From contig JAEWDM010000026.1 of assembly GCA_023390115.1 (NCBI GenBank), positions 62,001-126,000 on the forward strand: DNA of 64,000 nt. Direction: 5' to 3'. Positions 1 through 7,550 of this stretch are shown here, piece by piece (position 1 is the stretch's first letter; each line of letters opens with the position of its first letter). The position numbers and the translations under genes are program-made. The stretch is from Bacillota bacterium. GTDB taxonomy: Bacteria > Bacillota > Clostridia > Acetivibrionales > DSM-27016. Under the pieces are notes generated by a model. It did no database searches. It saw only the letters and a list, made by a program, of their open reading frames with translations, and had not been told where the DNA came from.

Positions 1-194
1 CGCGTTTTATAGGCAGGATTATGCCTGTGCTTTTTGAGCAGCAGCATGCAGGCTTAAGTGGAATGATGGAGGGACTGACGCCCAACTACATAAAGATAAT
101 CAGCAGAGCTCCCATTAATTTAAAAGGGCAGGTTGCACAGGTTGAGATAGAAAGTGCGGAGCAAGATTATGCTATCGGAAAAATTGTTGAATGA
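1..194 (+). CDS. MtaB-like tRNA methylthiotransferase, C-terminal end (partial)
   Basis: The reading frame enters from the left edge (first whole codon at base 3) and stops with TGA at 192-194, giving about 63 residues. The text GRIMPVLFEQ followed by a short beta-rich segment (PNYIKI, GQVAQVEIE) resembles the C-terminal TRAM-like part of MtaB, the radical SAM enzyme that methylthiolates t6A37 in tRNA. The radical SAM core lies outside the window, so this rests on the tail alone; another MiaB/RimO-family enzyme is possible. It is followed by a 141-base gap before ireB. Confidence 0.6.
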   Translation, partial: RFIGRIMPVLFEQQHAGLSGMMEGLTPNYIKIISRAPINLKGQVAQVEIESAEQDYAIGKIVE

Positions 195-335
195 TTTACA
201 AATACTGAGCTTATATGTCTTGCATAAATTACTTCGTTGTATTACTATATAGATATAGATGGTTTCACTTTATATTTTAGCGAGAGTCGTTTTAAGTGAG
301 ATATAGTCTATGCTGTAGTTGGGAGAGTGGTTGAT

Positions 336-593
336 GTGGCTGATATTAACGAGACAATGATGTTTAAAGTGGAAAAGGATAAGGTCAGTGAGGCAAGAGA
401 AGTATTAATGACTGTTTATCAGGCCTTAAAGGAGAAGGGTTACAATCCCATAAGCCAGATAGTGGGATATATTCTGTCGGGTGATCCTACATATATAACC
501 AGTCATCAGAATGCAAGGAGTGTAATAAGGCGGCTTGAGAGGGATGAGCTGCTTGAGGAAATATTAAAGTGGTATCTGGAGGATAAGAAATAG
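336..593 (+). CDS. ireB: IreB family regulatory phosphoprotein (UPF0297/DUF965)
   Basis: A small cytoplasmic protein of about 85 aa, the normal family length. It contains the conserved opening ADINETMMFKVEKD and the segments GYNPISQIVGYILSGDPTYI and ARSVIRRLERDELL. In enterococci the family member IreB is a substrate of the Ser/Thr kinase IreK and dampens cephalosporin resistance. Its role here is inferred by family. The GTG at 336 is preferred over the GTG at 327, because GGGAGAG at 321-327 then lies 8 bases upstream and the protein begins like its relatives. It is followed by a terminator-like hairpin and then ruvX, the usual Firmicute order. Confidence 0.88.
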   Translation: MADINETMMFKVEKDKVSEAREVLMTVYQALKEKGYNPISQIVGYILSGDPTYITSHQNARSVIRRLERDELLEEILKWYLEDKK

Positions 594-599
594 CTCGTG

Positions 600-629
600 G
601 CCCTGTATTATTAACAATACAGGGCTTTA
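600..629 (+). terminator. Intrinsic terminator or attenuator between ireB and ruvX
   Basis: A perfect 10-bp stem (GCCCTGTATT 600-609, AATACAGGGC 616-625) with a 6-base loop is followed by TTTAT. It lies only 7 bases after the ireB stop and may partly uncouple ireB from ruvX. The T-run is short, so read-through is likely. Confidence 0.6.
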
Positions 630-672
630 TATTATGGGAAGGACTGTGCTGTGCACAGAAAGCATAAATAGC

Positions 673-1107
673 ATGAGGATAATGGGAATTGATTATGGTG
701 ACAGCAGGATAGGGGTTTCGATAAGTGATCCTATGGGATGGATTGCTCAGGCTGTGGAGACTATCAACCTGAACGGGAGTACTTCTAAAGCGGTGCAGAG
801 AATATATGATCTGGCGAAGGGCTACTCTGCCGAGAGGATTGTTGTGGGATTCCCTAAGAACATGAATGGAACTATAGGGCCAAGGGGAGAGAAAACGCTT
901 GAATTTATAGAGCTTCTGGACAGAAAAGTTAATGATGAGGAAAGCAGGATTGAAATTATCAAATGGGACGAGAGGCTCACTACGGTTGCGGCAAACAGAA
1001 CCATGCATGAGCTTGGCGTAAAAACCTCCAGGAAAAAAAATCTGGTTGATCAGATTGCGGCTGTCTATATACTTCAAGGCTATCTTGACAGCTTAAAGAA
1101 TTTATAA
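673..1107 (+). CDS. ruvX: Holliday junction resolvase-like protein RuvX (YqgF family)
   Basis: A predicted RNase H-fold nuclease of about 144 aa; the family is linked to pre-16S rRNA 5' end processing and Holliday junction resolution. Visible motifs are GIDYGDSRIGVSISDP at the N-terminus (first catalytic Asp), FPKNMNGT, the WDERLTT block with an acidic residue, and the C-terminal VDQIAAVYILQGYL with the last catalytic Asp. The ATG at 673 gives the family-typical start MRIMGIDYG. An upstream in-frame ATG at 634 would add 13 unconserved residues and has no ribosome binding site. Neither start has a strong Shine-Dalgarno sequence. Confidence 0.9.
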   Translation: MRIMGIDYGDSRIGVSISDPMGWIAQAVETINLNGSTSKAVQRIYDLAKGYSAERIVVGFPKNMNGTIGPRGEKTLEFIELLDRKVNDEESRIEIIKWDERLTTVAANRTMHELGVKTSRKKNLVDQIAAVYILQGYLDSLKNL

Positions 1108-1239
1108 GCGCCGCTGAATAAAAAAGCTTATATTACAAAACCTAAGCTTGAGTTACCCGCATGCAGCTTCAAAAAGTGTGATATTATTGTGCCTCAAGCA
1201 AACTTTCAAATTACATTTTGAAATTTGTTGAAATAATAT

Positions 1240-1270
1240 GGGAAATGGTAATTTTATATGTTATAATGGG
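1240..1270 (+). promoter_or_regulatory. Extended -10 promoter upstream of the DUF1292 gene
   Basis: TG-T-TATAAT at 1259-1267 forms an extended -10 element. No good -35 is placed at 17 bp (TTGAAA at 1228 is too far). It would start transcription near 1274, about 40 bases before the ATG at 1315. Confidence 0.5.
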
Positions 1271-1314
1271 TTGGAATCCAAATGATTGATGTTTTAGAAC
1301 AGGAGGAATATACG

Positions 1315-1611
1315 ATGGCCGAAGAACGGGATGATATAGTTATACTGGTGGATGATAATGGTGAAGAAGCCGAGTTTGAGCATCTTGATACCATTGAAAT
1401 GAATGAAAGCGAATATGTGATATTGATACCTCTTTCTGAGGATGAAAATGAGGATATGGAAGAGGAAGAGGTTGTTATTCTTAAAATAGAGCATGGTGAA
1501 GACGGAGAGGACTCCTTTGTGAGCATAGAGAATGGAGAGGAGCTCAATGCGGTGTTTGAGGAATTCAAGCTCAGAATGGAAGATGAATATGAATTTGAGG
1601 ATGATGAATAA
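1315..1611 (+). CDS. DUF1292 (YrzB-like) acidic protein
   Basis: A very acidic protein of about 98 aa with the DUF1292 core (DDIVILVDDNGEEAEFE, ESEYVILIP, EEEVVILKI, and a final block matching VENGEEL-NAVFEEF with I for V). The family is of unknown function and commonly sits beside ruvX and ireB in Firmicutes, as here. The ATG at 1315 has AGGAGGA at 1301-1307; an upstream in-frame ATG at 1282 has no comparable site. The C-terminus is a run of Glu/Asp. It has its own promoter and a strong terminator, so it may be monocistronic. Confidence 0.85.
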   Translation: MAEERDDIVILVDDNGEEAEFEHLDTIEMNESEYVILIPLSEDENEDMEEEEVVILKIEHGEDGEDSFVSIENGEELNAVFEEFKLRMEDEYEFEDDE

Positions 1612-1640
1612 AACAGCCGGCTGCCATGCCGGCTGTTTTA
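1610..1640 (+). terminator. Intrinsic terminator after the DUF1292 gene
   Basis: The stem ACAGCCGGC (1613-1621) pairs with GCCGGCTGT (1628-1636) around a 6-base loop, followed by TTTATTC. It begins right at the stop codon. Confidence 0.85.
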
Positions 1641-1802
1641 TTCATCATCCTCATTTCAATGGAGACCCGGATAGAGGGCTATTTGAGGTCCGTTTCCTTA
1701 CGTCGTGCCGGCGGCATATCCATAAAAAGATTTTAATTTTAAAAGGTATTGATAAATATTTGTAGAATCATAATCTATAACTCATTTCTGGAGGGGTAAC
1801 CT

Positions 1803-2849
1803 ATGAAGAAAACCGGACTTATGCTTGCTGCCTTTTTTTTGATGCTTGTAATGGTTTCTGCCTGCAGCAAGGGCACAAAGGAAATAATAGCCGAGCAAGC
1901 CTCCACCTCCGAGCAGACCTTCATACCCGGGGAGGGCACCGGGATTGAACAAGAGCCTGCTAAAGAGGATGTATTTATTATGCCTGTTGAAGGTAAAAGG
2001 CCGTATGCGGTAATGATAGATAACGAGGGGAGCAAGCCTTTGCCCCAGGGGGGAATAAAAAAGGCACAGATAGTATATGAGATAATTGTTGAGGGAGGAG
2101 TAACAAGGCTTATGCCCATATTCTGGAATGCCGATGCTGAACTTATAGGTCCGGTCAGGAGCTCAAGACATTATTTTCTGGACTATGTTATGGAGCATGA
2201 CGCAATATACGTGCATTTCGGATGGAGTCCTCTTGCCAAATCGGATATTTCAAAGCTTAAAATCAACAATATTAACGGAGTGGGCAAGGGGGGAGAGGTG
2301 TTCTGGGATCTGACGAAGGACAGGAATAACTGGCAGGATTCTTATACCTCCTCCCAAAGGCTTGACGAGTGTGTGGAAGGGCTTAAATATCCTGTAAATA
2401 CCGATCAAAAGCTTATGCTTTCCTATAATGCATCCGATATGGAGCCGGGTACGGAAAATGCCGGGAAAATTGAAGTAAAATATTCGGGAGGGTATGTGTG
2501 CAGCTATGAGTATGATCCCGCTTCTAAAAAATATTCCAGGTTCAGACAGGGAAAGCCTCATATGGAAAGGACTGACAATACGCAGTTAACGGCAAAAAAT
2601 ATAATTATTCAGTATGTTTCAAATAAAAGAATCAGCGGGGACAGAGAGGACAGGCAGGAGCTTTCCAACATAGGAAGCGGAAGCGGGCTGTTTATATCCT
2701 GCGGAAAAATGACGGAAATAACATGGTCAAAGAAATCAAGAGGCTCTAAGACAGAGTATATGGATACGGAGGGAAAGCCTGTTTTATTGAACCCCGGACA
2801 GACATGGATTCAGATTGTGCCTAAAGGCAATAATGCAGTCATAGAATAG
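1803..2849 (+). CDS. DUF3048 (YerB-like) lipoprotein
   Basis: A 348-aa exported lipoprotein. Residues 1-20 form a signal peptide ending in the lipobox VSAC, with Cys-21 as the lipidation site. An acidic linker follows, then the DUF3048 core (RPYAVMIDNEGSKPLPQGGI, AQIVYEIIVEGGVTRLM, IGPVRSSRHYFLDYVMEHDAIYVH) and the C-terminal DUF3048 part ending in NPGQTWIQIVP. Biochemical function is unknown; Bacillus YerB is a relative. GGAGGGG lies just before the ATG. It is convergent with the CCA enzyme gene, with only 14 bases between the stops. Confidence 0.88.
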   Translation: MKKTGLMLAAFFLMLVMVSACSKGTKEIIAEQASTSEQTFIPGEGTGIEQEPAKEDVFIMPVEGKRPYAVMIDNEGSKPLPQGGIKKAQIVYEIIVEGGVTRLMPIFWNADAELIGPVRSSRHYFLDYVMEHDAIYVHFGWSPLAKSDISKLKINNINGVGKGGEVFWDLTKDRNNWQDSYTSSQRLDECVEGLKYPVNTDQKLMLSYNASDMEPGTENAGKIEVKYSGGYVCSYEYDPASKKYSRFRQGKPHMERTDNTQLTAKNIIIQYVSNKRISGDREDRQELSNIGSGSGLFISCGKMTEITWSKKSRGSKTEYMDTEGKPVLLNPGQTWIQIVPKGNNAVIE

Positions 2850-2863
2850 GCTTAGAGCAGATG

Positions 2864-4231
2864 TTAATGTAGCTTGCGGCTCCGTGCTTTCAGTGCCATT
2901 GCCAGAAGAAATTTCCTCTGGTTAAGCCCGGGGTTATTTACTACTTCTTTCAGAAGCTTTTTTAATATGCTTCCTATTTCCTTACCCTGGCTGAAGCCTG
3001 ATGCTATAAGGTCATTCCCGTTTATAGCAAGCTCTCTGGTGCTTAAGCACTGTCCCATGGCTTTGATTTCCATATATATATCCCTTATTTTGTTCAGCCT
3101 TTCAAGCCTGCCGGGCAGGAAAGCGGGATTTTGAGCCTTAATGTCGGCCTCTCTGACTTTCAGGAGCAGCCCGAATATATCCTCGCCTATACTGCATATG
3201 GCTCTTCTTACTGCCCTGGGCTCGGGTTCTATTTGCCGGTCATGGTTTTTAACGAGCCTGCATACGGTGTCTATCGTTTTGTTGTCGAATTTCAGCCTTT
3301 TAAGCACTGCATCCGCTATTTCGCTGCTCTTATGATGATGCCCGTAAAAGTGATCGGTGCCTTTTTCGTCTGTAGTCCTTGTATGGGGTTTGCCGGTATC
3401 ATGCAAAAGCATTGCCCATCTTAGAACGGGATGGGGCTCAATGCTCTGCACAGCCACCAGGGAGTGCAGAGCTACATTATAAATATGATAAGGATGCCTC
3501 TGTTCGGTGGTAAAGCATGGCCCAAGCTCGGGAAGCACGTGAGAAAGAATTCCCGTATCGTTAAGCAGGCTGAATTTCATAGGGTTATGGGATAGCAGCA
3601 GCCGGGTAAGCTCATCCCTGATCCTTTCGCTGCTTATGTTAGAGAGCAGGAAGGATGTGCCTTTTATGCCTTCTAAGGTCTTCGTATCTATTTCGAAGCC
3701 AAGCTGTGCGGAAAAACGGATGGCCCTCAGTATTCTCAATGCATCCTCATTAAACCTTTTCTCTGCATCTCCTACGGAGCGTATAATCCTTTTTTGTATG
3801 TCGCAGGCTCCGTCAAAGGGATCTATGAGACCGTGAGACGGGTGATAAGCTATTGCGTTTACGGTGAAATCCCTTCTTGAAAGGTCCTCCTTAAGTGAGC
3901 GGGTAAAGCGCACTTCCTCAGGCTTTCTGTTATCCCGGTACTCGCCGTCAATCCTGAAGGTGGTAATTTCAAAGCTTTCATTATCCAGTAAAACAGTTAC
4001 CGTACCGTGCTTAAGGCCCGTGTCCGCAGTTTTTTGGAAGAGCTTTTTAACCTGCTCCGGCTCTGCGCTTGTCGCTATGTCCCAATCATTAGGGCTTATG
4101 CCGATTAGGCTGTCCCTTACACATCCTCCTACGGCGTATGCTTCGAAGCCTGCTGAGTTTAAGGCTTCAATTGCGCGAAGCGGAAGAGGGGGAATGTGAA
4201 TTTTCAGTTTTGGACCAACAGCATTATTCAT
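2864..4231 (-). CDS. cca: CCA tRNA nucleotidyltransferase with HD domain
   Basis: A class II tRNA nucleotidyltransferase of 455 aa that adds or repairs the 3' CCA of tRNAs. The head domain shows GGCVRDSL and the metal-binding DWDIATSA, then TFRIDGEYRDNRKP and the DLSRRDFTVNAIAY block. The neck follows with EDALRILRAIRFSAQLGFEI and a run ending in SSERIRDELTRLL. An HD domain follows (LLHDTGKP, HHHKSSEIADAVLKRL), then a helical tail. The ATG at 4231 is preceded on the minus strand by GGTGA and, about 55 bases upstream, by a good sigma-A promoter. Confidence 0.93.
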   Translation of the reverse strand: MNNAVGPKLKIHIPPLPLRAIEALNSAGFEAYAVGGCVRDSLIGISPNDWDIATSAEPEQVKKLFQKTADTGLKHGTVTVLLDNESFEITTFRIDGEYRDNRKPEEVRFTRSLKEDLSRRDFTVNAIAYHPSHGLIDPFDGACDIQKRIIRSVGDAEKRFNEDALRILRAIRFSAQLGFEIDTKTLEGIKGTSFLLSNISSERIRDELTRLLLSHNPMKFSLLNDTGILSHVLPELGPCFTTEQRHPYHIYNVALHSLVAVQSIEPHPVLRWAMLLHDTGKPHTRTTDEKGTDHFYGHHHKSSEIADAVLKRLKFDNKTIDTVCRLVKNHDRQIEPEPRAVRRAICSIGEDIFGLLLKVREADIKAQNPAFLPGRLERLNKIRDIYMEIKAMGQCLSTRELAINGNDLIASGFSQGKEIGSILKKLLKEVVNNPGLNQRKFLLAMALKARSRKLH

Positions 4232-4285
4232 ATAATTATTTCACCACGTATAATATAATTATTTATTGTAGCTTTTTTAATAATA

Positions 4286-4313
4286 ATTATACTATATGGT
4301 ATAGTATAGTCAA
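4286..4313 (-). promoter_or_regulatory. Sigma-A promoter for cca with an overlapping dyad
   Basis: Reading the minus strand, TTGACT (4313-4308) and a perfect TATAAT (4291-4286) are separated by 16 bases. The spacer holds the dyad ACTATA-TGG-TATAGT (4291-4305), placed where a repressor would block RNA polymerase. The cognate regulator is not identifiable from sequence. Confidence 0.65.
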
Positions 4314-4404
4314 CGTACTCTGAACGTTATCTATAATAAGCAAAATATGTATAAAATTTTATGCCGGGGGCGATTAAATTAAACAGCCAGACGGAAAGAG
4401 ACAG

Positions 4405-4596
4405 CTAAGAAAAGGTATATATGCTTTTTAAATTCTCTTTCGGAGCTTCTATAAAGCGTGAATTGCTGAGAAGATTCAGGTAATCGCAGCATTCGCACTG
4501 GAAGGTGAGGCCGTTCAGCTTTTCCGCCTCACTTTCAGGGAGGTTTATTATGACCGAATTGCAATTGTAGCAACGAAGCGATGTAAATTTATACAT
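4405..4596 (-). CDS. Small zinc-ribbon-like protein, function unknown
   Basis: A 63-aa protein with two cysteine pairs, CYNC near residue 8 and CECC near residue 34, the layout of a small zinc ribbon. It is loosely reminiscent of the Com-type zinc-finger proteins of Mu-like phages, but no family is firmly recognised. The ATG at 4596 is chosen because AAGGAG lies 9 bases upstream; the in-frame TTG at 4605 would sit too close to that site. It stands alone between cca and the tRNA gene. Upstream lies a strong 8-bp dyad (4644-4662) that may control it. Confidence 0.55.
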   Translation of the reverse strand: MYKFTSLRCYNCNSVIINLPESEAEKLNGLTFQCECCDYLNLLSNSRFIEAPKENLKSIYTFS

Positions 4597-4643
4597 TATT
4601 ATCAACTCCTTTTTATTGTGGCCCGTATTACAGAATTTAAGCC

Positions 4644-4662
4644 ATATGCATTAGATGCATAT
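4644..4662. promoter_or_regulatory. Palindrome ATATGCAT-TAG-ATGCATAT, possible operator
   Basis: A perfect 8-bp inverted repeat with a 3-base spacer, about 50 bases upstream of the zinc-ribbon gene on the minus strand. Its size and symmetry suit an HTH-repressor operator. No regulator is assigned. Confidence 0.4.
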
Positions 4663-4786
4663 TAAGTATATGTTAATTGATCGTTTAAATTACCATGTAC
4701 ATTTTTACAAACATAAAAAATTACAATACAAAAATTTTTCTTGCTTCTAAGAGCATTTGCTGATAAAATATAATGTGTTCTAATTA

Positions 4787-4862
4787 CGGGGTGTAGCGCA
4801 GATGGTAGCGCGCTTGGTTCGGGACCAAGAGGCCGTGGGTTCGAATCCCGCCACTCCGACCA
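4787..4862 (+). tRNA. tRNA-Pro (anticodon CGG)
   Basis: A complete 76-nt cloverleaf with encoded CCA. The acceptor arm CGGGGTG (4787-4793) pairs with CACTCCG (4852-4858, one G-T pair). The D arm is GCGC-AGATGGTA-GCGC. The anticodon stem is CTTGG/CCAAG with loop TTCGGGA, giving anticodon CGG for codon CCG. The T arm contains GTGGG-TTCGAAT-CCCGC. The discriminator is A4859, then CCA. A TATAAT at 4769-4774 is placed to drive it. The downstream side is occupied by remnants of an integrated element. Confidence 0.95.
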
Positions 4863-4866
4863 GTCG

Positions 4867-4918
4867 GAGTGTTCTTACAGCATTTGAGAAGTGGTAGCTT
4901 CTCAAATGCCGAACACTC
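4867..4918 (+). repeat. Large nested hairpin directly after tRNA-Pro
   Basis: The outer arms GAGTGTTC (4867-4874) and GAACACTC (4911-4918) enclose inner arms CATTTGAGAAG (4881-4891) and CTTCTCAAATG (4898-4908). There is no T-run, so it is not a classical terminator. It could be a tRNA 3' processing or transcription-end structure, or an attachment-region or element-end structure. Confidence 0.5.
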
Positions 4919-5490
4919 ACAAGTTAATCACAGTTTGGGAAAAGGAGTAGCTTATGGCTACTCCTTTTCTCGTTTGCATGCAAACCTCTGGCTCTGGAAG
5001 CGGTAATATGTAGGGTATCTCAATCGTTCCGACACAGTTGTAATGAATGGTGAGTTTTTGCCTGTGTACGCCATCCACCTTTTCCGCCTGATGTACCTCT
5101 ATACGGTCAATCAGTTCTGTCAGCATGTGCGGGGTCAGCTTTTTTGCGCGGGTGTATTTGCGCACAGCACCGATAAACATATCCGAAGTGCAAACCTTTT
5201 CTTCCGCCTGTTCCAGTTCCGCCCGGAGCGTTTTCACCTTCGCGGCGATTTCGCCCTGTTCTTCCGTGTAGCTTTTTGACATGCGAGCAAATCGTTCATC
5301 ATCAATTTTGCCGCTGACATTATCTTCATACATACGGTTAAACAAGGAATCCAGTTCCCGGTCACGGGCAAGAAGTTTGTTCAGTTCCCTTTGCTTGTCC
5401 TGTCGTTCGGATGCCGCTATTTTTTGGGAGTGCCCCATGACAAGCCGGGCAAATTCTTCCTCGTACCGGGTTGCAAACTTGGACGTTTTC
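4917..5490 (-). pseudogene. Serine recombinase C-terminal fragment (DUF4368-like)
   Basis: About 190 codons in one frame carry only the tail of a large serine recombinase: a coiled-coil stretch (KQRELNKLLARDRELDSLF), then YEDNVSGKIDDERFARM and YTEEQGEIAAKV, then the DUF4368-type end (LTPHMLTELIDRIEVHQAEK and TIHYNCVGTIEIPY). The resolvase catalytic domain and the recombinase/zinc-ribbon parts are missing. Upstream of about 5490 the sequence changes abruptly into a tyrosine recombinase in another frame, so this is a truncated and fused remnant. It lies next to tRNA-Pro. Confidence 0.75.
4937..4971. terminator. Bidirectional terminator-like hairpin inside the recombinase remnant
   Basis: A 12-bp perfect stem AAAAGGAGTAGC (4940-4951) and GCTACTCCTTTT (4957-4968) with a 5-base loop, extendable by outer pairs. 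The A and T runs within the arms suit termination on either strand. It overlaps the last codons of the serine recombinase fragment. Confidence 0.5.
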
Positions 5491-6030
5491 CACTTTCAGT
5501 CCTGTCGTTTCTTCCGAACGCATTCCGCAATAAGCAGACAAAATCACCGCGCGGTATACGTCGGATTTTTTATGGGATAAGGCTTCAACCGCTTTTTTTG
5601 ATACTTCCATAGGCACAGGCGTGTCTTTCACAAAATCCGCGTTTTTGGTGGATTCCGGTTTCATAGAGCAATCAACGCTCCATGAAAAATCAGAACCCGA
5701 ATAGGTGTGTTTACAGCACTTTTCAAGCTTCCCTAACCGGCTGATGATTTTATCAAGTGTTCCATCAACGCAGGTTGCCGCTTTTTTGTTCAGATATTCT
5801 TGAATTTCGGACGGACGGATCGCAAAAGCCTTGTTAATATCGGAGTGGGTTTCTTTCATGAATTTTCCGAAGTCCTTCGCCAAATCCAGCATATCCCGCC
5901 GGGATGAAAGCGAATAGATTTTCCATGACGTGTCAATATCGGGATTAAATTTATCGCTCCTTTTTGAATGCCCCGGCGTGAAACATTCGTGGACAGCGTG
6001 TTCCAATTGCTTTGCAATGCTTCTTGACAA
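5476..6030 (-). pseudogene. Tyrosine recombinase/integrase N-terminal fragment
   Basis: The minus-strand frame starts at a TTG (6030) with AAGGAGGTGA placed 8 bases upstream. It reads through an N-terminal core-binding region (SRRDMLDLAKDFGKFMKET, EIQEYLNKK) into the start of the catalytic domain, AVILSAYCGMRSEETTGLK, which carries the first catalytic Arg. The distal H-R-H-Y residues are absent, because the sequence is joined near 5480-5490 to the serine recombinase tail. The open frame runs on as unrelated residues to 5362. This is a broken integrase, probably that of the element once inserted at the tRNA. Confidence 0.7.
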
Positions 6031-6104
6031 TATGGTCACCTCCTTTCCTCCGGCAGTAGAGCGCATGGCCGTTTTCAAAACGATACGACCGTTTTCAGAA
6101 ACGG

Positions 6105-6131
6105 CCGCGCCGCACCTGATGGCGCGGTTTT
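6105..6131 (+). terminator. GC-rich hairpin with T-run
   Basis: CCGCGCC (6105-6111) pairs with GGCGCGG (6121-6127) around a 9-base loop, followed by TTTT. It lies in the gap behind the integrase remnant. The local base composition is more GC-rich than its surroundings. Confidence 0.5.
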
Positions 6132-6270
6132 CCTGCCTACCCTTGACAAGACCACTTTCGCATAGTCACACACCCTCTATGAAGATAGGTAAAAAACCTC
6201 CTAAGAAGTTTCTTTCTTTTGCCTATTTTGAGTTTGCTTATAAAATCATTCTGTTACATATGAGAGTATT

Positions 6271-7020
6271 TTAAGCATTGCTTTTGTTTTGCACCAAAAA
6301 GCTATCATAAATCTTCCTGAGTTTTTTATACTGGGATATGCACACTGCTGCCGCTACTATGACCGCTCCGATTATGACAATAGAAGTTATGATAATTGCC
6401 AGCACATTTGAGTGTGTAACCGCAATATGCAGAAGAACGCTCATTACCAATATTGCTACGGCTAAAACAGACACGATCTTCTTTGCATAACTAAAATATT
6501 GATTGCCAAAATCGCAAGGATTGGCAATAAAATCAACGTCTGAAACTACAGTTGGTTCAGACGTAAAGATGGGTGATGACCATTTATTCGTGCCTTTATC
6601 ATACCTTGAATTAGTGAAGGTCAGGCGCACATCTGTATCCTGCTGGATATCGACAAGCAATTTCGCTCTTAAACGATACGCCTTGATGTTATGATACCAG
6701 TCCGAGTCGTTATTCAATAAAAATATATTGAACAAACCTTGGATAACGATAGTAATGATATGGATAATTATCCAAAGAGGTGTTCTGTTGCTTGCCGTGA
6801 GTTCCTGTTCGATCTCAATTTCATATTGTTTCTTTTCATCAACGGAAAAGGAAATAATCGGAATGGTGTCATCAGTATCCCTGCAAAATGTTTTTGTTTT
6901 ACCATTTACTTTTATTGACATGCAGTCATCCGAAGGGATTTCCCCATGAATATTAAGTAACATAAAAGTTCCCACATCCCTCCAATTCATGTTTGGATTA
7001 TTATTCACCAATTTTAACAA
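6271..7020 (-). CDS. Hypothetical membrane protein of the integrated element
   Basis: About 249 aa, no family recognised. The N-terminal half is soluble (KVNGKTKTF, SVDEKKQYEIEIEQELTA), with a hydrophobic helix around TPLWIIIHIITIVIQGLFNI. A central hydrophilic segment follows (RLRAKLLVDIQQDTDVRLTF), and the C-terminus has two helices (VSVLAVAILVMSVLLHIAV and IITSIVIIGAVIVAAAV). The start is uncertain: the TTG at 7020 has no clear ribosome binding site, and the frame is open only about six codons further upstream to a stop, so the 5' end may be truncated. It lies among mobile-element remnants, suggesting accessory cargo. Confidence 0.5.
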   Translation of the reverse strand: MLKLVNNNPNMNWRDVGTFMLLNIHGEIPSDDCMSIKVNGKTKTFCRDTDDTIPIISFSVDEKKQYEIEIEQELTASNRTPLWIIIHIITIVIQGLFNIFLLNNDSDWYHNIKAYRLRAKLLVDIQQDTDVRLTFTNSRYDKGTNKWSSPIFTSEPTVVSDVDFIANPCDFGNQYFSYAKKIVSVLAVAILVMSVLLHIAVTHSNVLAIIITSIVIIGAVIVAAAVCISQYKKLRKIYDSFLVQNKSNA

Positions 7021-7111
7021 ACATATGTATTTGTCAGTTATACTGGCTTCAATATCCTTTTGTAGATAGTTATTTGTATATCATATGACAAGATAGGCGT
7101 AGTGGAAAAAA

Positions 7112-7279
7112 CTATATTATTTCACCTGTATCTTTCATGGTAAAGGTATAATTATAATCACAATTTAATATTTCTGCAATTTTCAGTAAATCCTTTTCCG
7201 AGAAATTGTCATCCTTTAATTTCATGCTTAAATTGTTACCACTATACCCAAGTTTTTCGGCTAAATCTTTTATTTTCAT
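7112..7279 (-). CDS. Miniature HTH protein (55 aa)
   Basis: A 55-codon frame starting MKIKDLAEKLGYSGNNLSMK and ending MKDTGEII. It aligns by eye with the 71-aa protein at 7551-7766: both share an LxxxLGxxxxNxSxKL helix-turn-helix-like core, then (F/L)SExxLxxIA and a final TGE/K-I. It is probably a small XRE/Cro-like regulator of the integrated element. The ATG at 7279 has only a weak ribosome binding site. Confidence 0.5.
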   Translation of the reverse strand: MKIKDLAEKLGYSGNNLSMKLKDDNFSEKDLLKIAEILNCDYNYTFTMKDTGEII

Positions 7280-7287
7280 ACCAAATT

Positions 7288-7325
7288 AAAGTCATGTATG
7301 AGGATTCGAACCCATACATGACTTT
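7288..7325. repeat. 13-bp inverted repeat with a T-arm-like loop
   Basis: AAAGTCATGTATG (7288-7300) and CATACATGACTTT (7313-7325) form a perfect 13-bp stem around a 12-base loop. The loop is the reverse complement of GGGTTCGAATCC, the same 12 bases as in the T arm of tRNA-Pro. It could be a terminator or operator between the divergent genes. Confidence 0.5.
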
Positions 7326-7395
7326 TTGTTTTATCTGTGCTAAAATCAAGAAAAAAACACATTATTTATATAATGGGCAGGAAAACGAGGGGAAA

Positions 7396-7524
7396 ATGAA
7401 AGCTATCATTATTATTGATATGCAAGAAGATTACGTAAAGCAATATGAGCTTGATTTACTTGATAGAGTAAATCAACGTATCGTGCAAGCTCTCAAGGGT
7501 TTTATTTATACTATCTGCTTTTGA
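7396..7524 (+). pseudogene. Truncated isochorismatase-family hydrolase
   Basis: The ATG at 7396 is preceded by GAGGGG and opens MKAIIIIDMQEDYV, the diagnostic start of isochorismatase/nicotinamidase-type cysteine hydrolases with the catalytic Asp in the IDMQxDY motif. The frame loses similarity after about 33 residues and stops at 7524, so the Lys and Cys of the catalytic triad are missing. Confidence 0.6.
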
Positions 7525-7550
7525 AGCTACAGGAATGGAGGAAATATTGC

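Noticed and set aside
487..1077. 196-codon frame antisense to ireB and ruvX
   Set aside because: Overlaps two clearly conserved genes and has no recognisable motif.
7301..7312. Twelve bases identical to the T arm of tRNA-Pro, as a possible attachment site
   Set aside because: The T-arm sequence is generic to most tRNAs, lies in the loop of a hairpin and is not continued by the acceptor stem sequence.
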